From positions 1 through 64,000 of the forward strand of contig NZ_CAXBCK010000016.1 in assembly GCF_963974425.1 (NCBI RefSeq): a stretch of 64,000 nt of DNA. The letters run 5' to 3'. Position 1 is the first letter of the stretch; each line of letters opens with the position of its first letter. The stretch is from Marixanthomonas sp963974425 (GTDB taxonomy: Bacteria > Bacteroidota > Bacteroidia > Flavobacteriales > Flavobacteriaceae). A model generated the notes under the pieces. That model saw only the letters and a program-made list of their open reading frames with translations. It was not told the DNA's origin and searched no databases. This document shows positions 1 through 7,274 of the stretch, one piece after another. The translations under genes and the position numbers were made by a program.

Positions 1-32
1 GGTTTTATGTATAGTTTCGATTTAAGTGAACG

Positions 33-1307
33 CTACATTTTAAACAAAGGGCGTCCTTCCATCAACGTATTTACTTTTTTAGCAACCTCTTTTAGTGTGT
101 CTTCGTTTTCAAAGTTGTTAATTACTTCATCTATCAATTCAACCACTTTATGCATATCTTCTTCTACCAAACCGCGGGTAGTGATCGCAGGAGTTCCAAT
201 ACGAATACCACTTGTTACAAATGGCGATTTATCATCAAATGGCACCATATTTTTATTTACGGTAATATCGGCTTTAGTCAATGCTTCTTCAGCATCTTTT
301 CCGGATAGGTTTTTGTTCCGAAGATCGATTAACATCATATGGTTATCGGTTCCGTTACTAATTATTTTATAACCTTTATCTACAAAAGCTTGTGCCATGA
401 CGGCTGCATTCTTTTTCACCTGAACCATATAGTGTAAAAATTCATCGGTCAATGCTTCACCAAAGGCGACAGCTTTTGCGGCAATAATATGTTCTAACGG
501 ACCTCCTTGGTTCCCAGGGAAAATCCCACTATTTAATAGCGTAGACATTTTTTTAAGTTTACCACTTTTCAGCTTTTGCCCAAAAGGATTTTCAAAATCT
601 TTACCCATCAATATCATCCCGCCTCTTGGTCCGCGCAACGTTTTATGGGTGGTAGTGGTACAAATATGACAATGTGGAACAGGGTCGCTTATAATTCCTT
701 TCGCAATTAATCCAGCGGGGTGTGCCATATCGGCCACTAAAATAGCATCCACTTTATCTGCTATTTCACGAAAACGTTTGTAATCAATTTCACGAGAATA
801 AGCGGAAGCACCCGCAATAATCATTTTTGGTTTTTCAGCTATAGCCATTTTTTCAACCTCATCATAATCAATTAATCCCGTTTCTTCATCTACTCCATAA
901 AAAACAGGATTGTATAATTTACCCGAAAAATTCACTGGGCTTCCGTGTGTTAAGTGCCCACCGTGAGAAAGGTCAAAACCTAAAAAGGTGTCACCCGGTT
1001 TCATACATGTGGCGAAAACCGCTGTATTGGCTTGCGATCCACTATGCGGTTGAACGTTTACATATTCGGCATTAAACAATGTTTTTGCGCGATCTATAGC
1101 CAATTGCTCTACTTTATCTACTACTTCACAACCGCCATAATAGCGTTTTCCCGGATATCCTTCGGCATATTTATTGGTTAATATGGAACCTGCTGCTTCT
1201 AATACTTGGTCGCTCACGAAGTTTTCAGAAGCGATTAGTTCCAATCCATTTAATTGCCGTTTTTTTTCGGCTTCTATTAAGTCAAATATTTCGGTGTCTC
1301 TTGTCAT
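33..1307 (-). CDS. glyA: Serine hydroxymethyltransferase
   Basis: Cytosolic PLP enzyme that interconverts serine plus tetrahydrofolate with glycine plus methylene-tetrahydrofolate, the main source of one-carbon units. The 424-residue length is normal for bacterial GlyA. The PLP-lysine signature TTTTHKTLRGPRGG is at about residues 217-230, with the Schiff-base lysine near 222. The N-terminal ELIASENF (about 23-30) and YYGGCE (about 56-61) motifs are also present. The gene is divergent from fahA with about 210 bp between the start codons, so each has its own promoter. The reading frame is intact and the stop lies 33 bases from the window edge. Nothing unusual is seen. Confidence 0.97.
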   Translation of the reverse strand: MTRDTEIFDLIEAEKKRQLNGLELIASENFVSDQVLEAAGSILTNKYAEGYPGKRYYGGCEVVDKVEQLAIDRAKTLFNAEYVNVQPHSGSQANTAVFATCMKPGDTFLGFDLSHGGHLTHGSPVNFSGKLYNPVFYGVDEETGLIDYDEVEKMAIAEKPKMIIAGASAYSREIDYKRFREIADKVDAILVADMAHPAGLIAKGIISDPVPHCHICTTTTHKTLRGPRGGMILMGKDFENPFGQKLKSGKLKKMSTLLNSGIFPGNQGGPLEHIIAAKAVAFGEALTDEFLHYMVQVKKNAAVMAQAFVDKGYKIISNGTDNHMMLIDLRNKNLSGKDAEEALTKADITVNKNMVPFDDKSPFVTSGIRIGTPAITTRGLVEEDMHKVVELIDEVINNFENEDTLKEVAKKVNTLMEGRPLFKM

Positions 1308-1451
1308 ATCTATTTCAGTAAAAAACCTATTCAGTTACAATAGGTGTCATGATTTTTATACTAATTCAACTAAGGGTATCGATTGATTTTGTGGTGTTTC
1401 CGTTAAGGAAATTATAAAAAACCCAATCGAGAAAGCAAAAATACAAAATGG

Positions 1452-1483
1452 TTGTGGTTAGTCCTTCAGAAATTATATATTTG
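1452..1483 (+). promoter_or_regulatory. Predicted Bacteroidota-type promoter of fahA
   Basis: TTG at 1452-1454 and TATATTTG at 1476-1483, separated by 21 bases, match the Bacteroidota sigma-factor consensus TTG-N19-TAnnTTTG except for slightly long spacing. Its place just before 1517 argues that the upstream in-frame ATG at 1448 is not the true start. Confidence 0.55.
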
Positions 1484-1516
1484 ATTACAATTTTTACAAA
1501 CTACAAAAAAACGAAT

Positions 1517-2800
1517 ATGCCTTTACAAGCTAACGATCCAACTTATACATCTTGGCTGGAAGTACCGAAAAACAGCGACTTCCCTATCCAAAACATCCCT
1601 TTTGGGGTATTTTTAACCCGCGACGATGTTATTACTATTGGTACCCGAATAGGCGATACCGCAATAGACCTAGGCGCTTTACATCAACTTGGCTATTTTG
1701 AAGGAATAGACCTTACCGATGATATTTTTCTACAAGACAGCTTAAACGACTTTATAGCCGACGGTCGAAAGACTTGGCGCTTGGTTCGAAACCGTATCTC
1801 TGAAATATTTAGAGAAGGAAGCCGCACCGAACTTCGTGATAACGAGGAACACCGTGAAAAGATATTATTCAGCATGGATGAAGTAGAAATGCAATTACCT
1901 GTTGATGTAGGTGATTATACCGACTTTTATGCGAGCAAGGAACACGCTACCAATGTAGGTACTTTATTTCGTGGACCAGAAAATGCTTTAATGCCTAACT
2001 GGCTTCGCATCCCTATTGGTTACCACGGAAGAAGCTCGTCTATAATTCCTTCTGGTACTCCCGTTAAAAGACCAATTGGCCAACAGAAGCCTGGTGATGA
2101 TGGTATTCCTGGGTTTGGACCTTCAAAATTGGTAGATTTTGAGCTAGAAATGGCTTTTATCACTACAGCAGCAAACGACTTAGGAAAACGAATTTCGGTT
2201 GAAGATGCCGAAGAATATATTTTCGGTCTTGTTATGTTTAACGATTGGAGTGCTCGTGATATTCAAGCTTGGGAATATGTGCCGCTAGGCCCATTCTTAG
2301 GAAAGAGTTTTGCCTCTACCATTTCGCCTTGGATAGTAACATTAGATGCCTTAGAAGGTTTCCGTACAGATGGTCCAGATCAAGAGCCTGAACCACTCAC
2401 CTACTTAAAGCAAGATGGTAAAAAGAATTTTGACATCAATTTACAAGCCATTATTCAGCCAGAAGGTGGTAAAGAAAATGTTGTTGCCAATAGTAACTTT
2501 AAATATATGTATTGGTCTATGTCGCAACAATTGGCACACCATACCGTAAATGGCTGTAATGTGCGAAGTGGTGATATGATGGGTAGCGGAACCATTTCTG
2601 GCCCTACAAAAGATAGCTACGGATCAATGCTAGAATTAACTTGGAAAGGTCAAAATCCATTAAAAATGGATGATGGTACCGAACGTAAGTTTATAAACGA
2701 TAACGATACAGTAATTCTTAGAGGTTTCTGTGAAAATGACAAAGTGCGAATAGGCTTTGGAGATTGCAGCGGAAAAATACTTCCGGCAGACCCATTTTAA
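1517..2800 (+). CDS. fahA: Fumarylacetoacetase
   Basis: Last step of tyrosine and homogentisate breakdown: fumarylacetoacetate is split to fumarate and acetoacetate. From the chosen ATG the protein has 427 residues, the usual size for the full-length FAH family. An N-terminal SH3-like FAH domain is followed by the hydrolase fold. Visible family motifs are DYTDFYASKEHATNVG (about 133-148), GYHGRSSS (about 168-175) and MFNDWSARDIQAWEY. The frame continues upstream to an ATG at 1448, but that start adds 23 residues that do not resemble the family and would lie before the predicted -7 box. MPLQANDPTYTSW is the natural N-terminus. No other tyrosine-pathway gene is adjacent. It is followed by a terminator-like hairpin. 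Confidence 0.96.
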   Translation: MPLQANDPTYTSWLEVPKNSDFPIQNIPFGVFLTRDDVITIGTRIGDTAIDLGALHQLGYFEGIDLTDDIFLQDSLNDFIADGRKTWRLVRNRISEIFREGSRTELRDNEEHREKILFSMDEVEMQLPVDVGDYTDFYASKEHATNVGTLFRGPENALMPNWLRIPIGYHGRSSSIIPSGTPVKRPIGQQKPGDDGIPGFGPSKLVDFELEMAFITTAANDLGKRISVEDAEEYIFGLVMFNDWSARDIQAWEYVPLGPFLGKSFASTISPWIVTLDALEGFRTDGPDQEPEPLTYLKQDGKKNFDINLQAIIQPEGGKENVVANSNFKYMYWSMSQQLAHHTVNGCNVRSGDMMGSGTISGPTKDSYGSMLELTWKGQNPLKMDDGTERKFINDNDTVILRGFCENDKVRIGFGDCSGKILPADPF

Positions 2801-2824
2801 AGTTTGGCATTACAATTGTATTTT

Positions 2825-2864
2825 AGCTCTCATAACCAAATTAAAAAATTATGAGAGCTTTTTT
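2825..2864 (+). terminator. Terminator-like hairpin that contains the next gene's start codon
   Basis: AGCTCTCATAA (2825-2835) and TTATGAGAGCT (2849-2859) are perfect 11-bp inverted arms around a 13-base A/T loop, followed by TTTTT. This has the form of a rho-independent terminator for fahA, yet the right arm holds the ATG (2851) and first codons of the following lipoprotein gene. Confidence 0.7.
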
Positions 2865-4029
2865 ATTTTCAATAGTAGCGCTACTTATTTTTTCATCTTG
2901 TAGCAGTGTAAAGCGAAATCAAAAATTTATAGCTGAGGGCGATTACGATCGCGCTATAGACCTTGCTGTTAAAAAACTTCAGAAAGATAAATATGTCGAA
3001 AAAAACGACGAGCATATTATTCTTTTAGAAGAAGCTTATAAAAAAGCTGTTTCAGAAGATACAAGACGAATCAATTTTCTGAAGAAAAGCAACGAGAGCA
3101 ATAAATCTCGATCTATTTATCTCCTGTACAAAAAACTGGAAGATCGTCAGTTTCTAGTGCGGCCTCTACTTCCTTTATATAGTAAAACCCTTGGTAGAAA
3201 CGCCGATTTTAAATTTAAAGATTACAGCAGCCAGATTATTACCGCCAAGCAAAACTACGTGGCAGATCTTTATAATGAAGCTGTCCGTTTAAAAAACAGG
3301 AATACGGTTGAAGACTATAGGGATTCCTATTATTTACTTTGTGATATTCACGACCTACAGCCCAATTATAAAGATGTAAACACATTATTGGACGACACTC
3401 GATTTTTGGGAACCGATTTTGTAATGGTATCCTTAAACAATCGTACGAACCAAGTAATACCTTTTCGATTAGAAAGAGAACTGCTAGATTTTAACACCTA
3501 TGGTTTAAACAATTTTTGGACTGAGTTTCACAGCAAACCTGAAAACGGAATTGAATATACCCACGCCATCGATTTAAATTTACGGAATATTGCCATTTCA
3601 CCAGAGCGTATATCAGAAACTGAAGAACGCCGTTCGCAACGTATTAAAGATGGGTGGGAATATAAAAAAGACCGAAATGGTAATTATGTTTTGGATCGTG
3701 AAGGCAACAAAATTAAGGTGGATGTCTATAAAAATGTTACGGCTATTGTGAACATAACAACCCAAGAAAAAGCAGTGCAAGTAGCAGGTGAGGTTATTTA
3801 TAAAGATTTGCTGAACAACCGAAACCTTAATAACTATCCCCTTGCTTCAGAGTTTGTTTTTGAAAATACATTTGCTTCCTATCGTGGCGATAAGCAAGCA
3901 TTATCTCAAAATGATTGGATATGGGTTCAAAACCGGTTTGTCCATTTTCCTACTAACGAACAAATGGTATTCGACGCTGGGGAAGATATGAAGGAAAGGT
4001 TAAAAGAAATTTTAAAAAGAAACTTTTAA
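2851..4029 (+). CDS. Predicted lipoprotein with N-terminal TPR-like helices, function unknown
   Basis: 392 residues. The N-terminus MRAFLFSIVALLIFSSC is a lipoprotein signal peptide with lipobox FSSC and the acylated cysteine at residue 17, so the mature protein should be membrane-anchored. Residues about 25-180 are helical and charged, with a FIAEGDYDRAIDLAVKKLQ segment like a tetratricopeptide helix pair. The C-terminal part is richer in beta-type sequence. I recognise no catalytic motif. The start is fixed by the signal peptide, because the next in-frame Met would remove it. The start codon lies inside a hairpin (2825-2864) with terminator shape, so expression may depend on read-through from fahA or on melting of that hairpin. 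Similar unnamed lipoproteins occur in Flavobacteriaceae, but I cannot name a family with confidence. Confidence 0.85.
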   Translation: MRAFLFSIVALLIFSSCSSVKRNQKFIAEGDYDRAIDLAVKKLQKDKYVEKNDEHIILLEEAYKKAVSEDTRRINFLKKSNESNKSRSIYLLYKKLEDRQFLVRPLLPLYSKTLGRNADFKFKDYSSQIITAKQNYVADLYNEAVRLKNRNTVEDYRDSYYLLCDIHDLQPNYKDVNTLLDDTRFLGTDFVMVSLNNRTNQVIPFRLERELLDFNTYGLNNFWTEFHSKPENGIEYTHAIDLNLRNIAISPERISETEERRSQRIKDGWEYKKDRNGNYVLDREGNKIKVDVYKNVTAIVNITTQEKAVQVAGEVIYKDLLNNRNLNNYPLASEFVFENTFASYRGDKQALSQNDWIWVQNRFVHFPTNEQMVFDAGEDMKERLKEILKRNF

Positions 4030-4067
4030 TTAGCAACTGTTTTTTTAAAATTCACAAAAAGAAAATC

Positions 4068-4902
4068 TTAATACCCGATTAATTTCTCACGAATAATAGA
4101 ATCTTTTTGAGCAGGTGACCAATTATAGTTTCCTTCATAAATACCATCAGTTTGCCAAGCACCATACATAGGGTTTGGAAGTACAATAAATGTATTTCCA
4201 AATTTCTGTTTTATGCTATCAGCTAATGTATTTCGCGTTTTGGTAGGTTGATTATCAAAAAATAGCTGAAAAGTCAGAAAGATTATCACCTAAATACATA
4301 ACCACTTCGTAGTTTTTGTACACCTTTTGGCGGCGCGTTTCTTTATCAACTCCTTTTTCCTTCAAAAAAATATGATCGGCATCGGCATTGGGAAAGCCCA
4401 GTTTTTTTAGGTTATTCAAAGTCGTTTCTTGCTGAACATCATGACGATCTGAAATGTAAAACACAGCAACACCATTAGCACTGGCGTAGTTTAAAAAATC
4501 TAAAGAACCAGGTACAGAAGTTGCCTCTTCAAGATTTCCCCAAGCTACCCAAGAATCACGGCTGTACGGCTTTCCTTCTTTAGCTTGTGTTGCTTGGTAC
4601 GGACTGTTGTCTAAAACCGTTTCGTCAATATCTGTAATAATCGCCAAAGGTTTTCCAGAAGCTGACTTATTAGCTATCTCTTCTTTAAGTTGAAGGGTAG
4701 CCGAATTAAATGCTTGGAAACATAAAGCTTTATATTCTGCCGCGCTTTGTTGCCAGAGTATCCCTTGCAATTGGTAACTTTCAACATTTGTTTGCTGTGC
4801 ACTTCCTGAAACATTCTCTGCTTGTGGTAGGTTTTTACACGACGATAAGCTAAATAGTATAAGTGATAAACGTATAAAATACGTAGAACGCATATATATC
4901 AT
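4068..4902 (-). pseudogene. 5'-nucleotidase / acid phosphatase lipoprotein, e(P4) family, interrupted by a frameshift
   Basis: Two overlapping frames together give one e(P4)-family protein of about 277 residues, the usual family length. The first frame (4902 to 4255) has a lipoprotein signal (SLSSC), the HAD-type motif TDIDETVLDNSPY and the late motif YLGDNLSDFSAIF, then stops at TGA. The second frame supplies DNQPTKTRNTLADSIKQKFG and the rest to 4068. The junction is a run of six T (coding strand, near 4257-4262): with five Ts the frame runs on into DNQ. The family dephosphorylates nucleotides such as NMN or acid phosphates at the cell surface. This is either a true frameshift mutation, an assembly indel, or a +1 slip at TTT TGA. 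The start lies 8 bp after ytxJ, which suggests co-transcription with it. Confidence 0.85.
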
Positions 4903-4910
4903 ATTTTCAA

Positions 4911-5306
4911 TTAAATAAAACGCTCTAAATGTTCAGCATCAATCCCTTGGTGTGAATCATGATGAACTACTTCGCCATCCTTTAAAACAATCATTTGCGG
5001 ACTTTCATGCTGTACTTTAAAACGATTTGCAATTTCGCCTGAAATATCTCGGTTTTGTAATAAGTCAAGGAAATACAATTTCAGTTGGTCATCAGAAAGG
5101 TCATAGTTTTTCTCAAACTGTTTTAACACCATTCGGCTAATACCACAACGAGTGCTGTGCTTAAAAACAGCCACAGGCTTATTTTTAGATTCTTCTATAA
5201 TTTCTTCTAGCTGTTCCATAGTAGAAAGCACATGCCAAGGTGTTTCAACTATCTCTTCTTTTGCTATATCTCGTTCTGTTTTCTTGAACATATCTAAAAA
5301 TCCCAT
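4911..5306 (-). CDS. ytxJ: Bacillithiol-system redox-active protein YtxJ
   Basis: 131-residue thioredoxin-fold protein. KHSTRCGISRMVLKQF (about 49-64) carries the single active-site cysteine (about C54) typical of YtxJ, and the ESPQMIVLKDGEVV segment supplies the cis-Pro loop. The family is thought to act as a monothiol bacilliredoxin-like protein removing bacillithiol from oxidised proteins. That role is known only by family association, and no bacillithiol synthesis gene is in this window. It is upstream of and nearly touching the frameshifted phosphatase gene on the same strand. The reading frame is complete and ordinary. Confidence 0.9.
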   Translation of the reverse strand: MGFLDMFKKTERDIAKEEIVETPWHVLSTMEQLEEIIEESKNKPVAVFKHSTRCGISRMVLKQFEKNYDLSDDQLKLYFLDLLQNRDISGEIANRFKVQHESPQMIVLKDGEVVHHDSHQGIDAEHLERFI

Positions 5307-5364
5307 ATTCTATATTTTAAAGCAAGCCTTATTCATGTTATGAATCTAACTTGCTAAGTTGATT

Positions 5365-6966
5365 CTATTCTTTTATTAATTTCTTACTAACATACTTCCC
5401 ATCAATTTTCATTTGAATTAAATACGTTCCTGTACTTAATTCAGATATATCAATTTCCTTATTAATATATGTATAATTTTCTTTAATTAAGCGTCCGCTT
5501 ACATCGAATATTGATAAGTTTTCAATTTGATACGGTGTTTTGAAATTTATATAATGTGAAGTTGGGTTTGGATAGATTGAAACTAGGGATGGTTTCTGAG
5601 GTGAGTTTATTCCTAGATTAAAATCATATCGAAACAACTGGAGCATATCACCATAATAAATATGTTCATCATAGATAAAAGGATATAATTCACGATCTAA
5701 TAAAGGAATGCGATTTAAAGTGTTAGTATTCACGTAATATAGCCAACTTACCTTTTCAAAATAATTATTTTTAGGAGCTTGTATAAATAAATTGTTTTCA
5801 TTGATTTTATATATATTACAAGCGTCTCTTGAAGGAGCAAAAATAAACGGCTCCTCTGGGTTAGAATCTAATTCTATAGCTTCAGAAGTAGAATAATCAG
5901 ACAAATCTAATGACATAATAGATGTACCACCCCCTTCAGAATTAGAAGCTGTAAACAATAAAGCATTATTGTTAAGGTAAAAATTAGATGGAAAAAAATA
6001 ACGACTTCCAAAATTGTTATAAATCATTTGTGTGCCAGACGCTGTGCCGTCAGCTTCCCATATTGATAATTGAAGATCCTCTACAGAATAATATACATAA
6101 TACAACTTATTATTAGCTTCAATTACGTCACCAAAGTTTAAAAAATAATCTGGTGCGTCATGTCCCAACTCACTTACAATTTCTGTATTTTCAAGTGTTC
6201 CGTCTGTTACGTGTAGATAATACCTACTAACAAAATATAATTTGTTATTATATTCAATATATTGTGAAGGGCTAATATTTCCTCCATTAGAACCATTCCC
6301 ATTTATTTCATCAGTTATAGGAAAGGTTCCATTTTCAGTACCATTACTTCTCCATACCCTAGGATAATTAGAACCTTCGGTTTGAAATGTAAATATAAAT
6401 GTATCATTGCAAGTTCCCTGATATGTCACATCATTCCAAAAAGGTATGTTATCTTTAACTAAAGTAGTTCCTGAAGTGGTTCCATTAGTTTTCCATAATT
6501 GCATTACCCGTTCTTCAACGGTAACAAGAAAAAATAAAGTGTTCCCGACTGTGGTGAGCTTTTCGGTTCTACCGTCAATAAAATCTGTAACTTTAGTAGT
6601 TCCTGACTCCGTTCCATCGGTTTTCCAAATTTCACCATTAGAGGCTCCCTCTGTTGCAATAAAATACAACTCGTCATTTAATATAGTATGGTTTTGAGCT
6701 AAACTTAGTTGGTTTGGAATGCCATACTCATTACCAGGGTTTATGTCTTTAAGTAAACTTACATTACCCGGTGTGCCATCACTAAACCAAATTTCACGAC
6801 CGTATCCATCACTACTTCCCTCAAAAAAAAGAAGGTTGTTATATTCAATTATATCGCTTGGATGACTATTCTCAACTTCATCATAGGTAAAATTAGAAAT
6901 TTGTATCTGGGCACTTATGCGTATTACAGTTAAAAAACTGATTATAAACAGTAGTTTGATTTTCAT
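5365..6966 (-). CDS. Secreted ELWxxDGT-repeat protein with T9SS sorting domain
   Basis: 533 residues. MKIKLLFIISFLTVIRISAQ is a Sec signal peptide. The body contains repeated blades of the form (I/L)W-x-x-(D/N)GT-x-x-GT, for example WFSDGTPGN, WKTDGTESGTT, WKTNGTTSGTT, WRSNGTENGT and WEADGTASGTQ, as in the ELWxxDGT repeat family, probably a beta-propeller. The C-terminus (about 455-533) begins SIYPNPTSHYINF and ends in GTYLIQMKIDGKYVSKKLIKE, a type A T9SS sorting domain, so the protein is predicted to be exported and anchored on the cell surface or released. The ligand is unknown. It stands alone, divergent from clpB with a 308-bp gap. Confidence 0.92.
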   Translation of the reverse strand: MKIKLLFIISFLTVIRISAQIQISNFTYDEVENSHPSDIIEYNNLLFFEGSSDGYGREIWFSDGTPGNVSLLKDINPGNEYGIPNQLSLAQNHTILNDELYFIATEGASNGEIWKTDGTESGTTKVTDFIDGRTEKLTTVGNTLFFLVTVEERVMQLWKTNGTTSGTTLVKDNIPFWNDVTYQGTCNDTFIFTFQTEGSNYPRVWRSNGTENGTFPITDEINGNGSNGGNISPSQYIEYNNKLYFVSRYYLHVTDGTLENTEIVSELGHDAPDYFLNFGDVIEANNKLYYVYYSVEDLQLSIWEADGTASGTQMIYNNFGSRYFFPSNFYLNNNALLFTASNSEGGGTSIMSLDLSDYSTSEAIELDSNPEEPFIFAPSRDACNIYKINENNLFIQAPKNNYFEKVSWLYYVNTNTLNRIPLLDRELYPFIYDEHIYYGDMLQLFRYDFNLGINSPQKPSLVSIYPNPTSHYINFKTPYQIENLSIFDVSGRLIKENYTYINKEIDISELSTGTYLIQMKIDGKYVSKKLIKE

Positions 6967-7140
6967 TCAATTATTATTTTGTTTCTGGAAGTAAGACTCA
7001 CAGAGTAGTTTTATAAAATTGTAAATATTTTTCGGCGAATATACATAAAAATAAAAGTCATATTGAATGCTTTTATGAAGCATACAATATAGCAACTTGT
7101 TTTCCGAAAACCATGTTGAAAACAAAAATAAACAAGTCAT

Positions 7141-7174
7141 AATGTCTGTTAAATCTTACTTTTAAGCAGACATT
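7141..7174. promoter_or_regulatory. Inverted repeat upstream of clpB
   Basis: AATGTCTG (7141-7148) and CAGACATT (7167-7174) are perfect arms, extended inward by TTAAA and TTTAA with one bulged base. It is the clearest structure in the 308-bp gap (6967-7274) between the T9SS gene and clpB, and could be an operator for heat-shock control. No CIRCE element is seen. A smaller hairpin TGAAGC/GCTTCA lies at 7241-7257, just before the clpB start. Confidence 0.35.
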
Positions 7175-7274
7175 TTGTCTTAATTTTAAAGTGGCTCATA
7201 TTTTGAAATAGGATATTTGAATTTAATTAAAAAAACTCTTTGAAGCAGTTAGCTTCAGAAAACAATATATAAAA

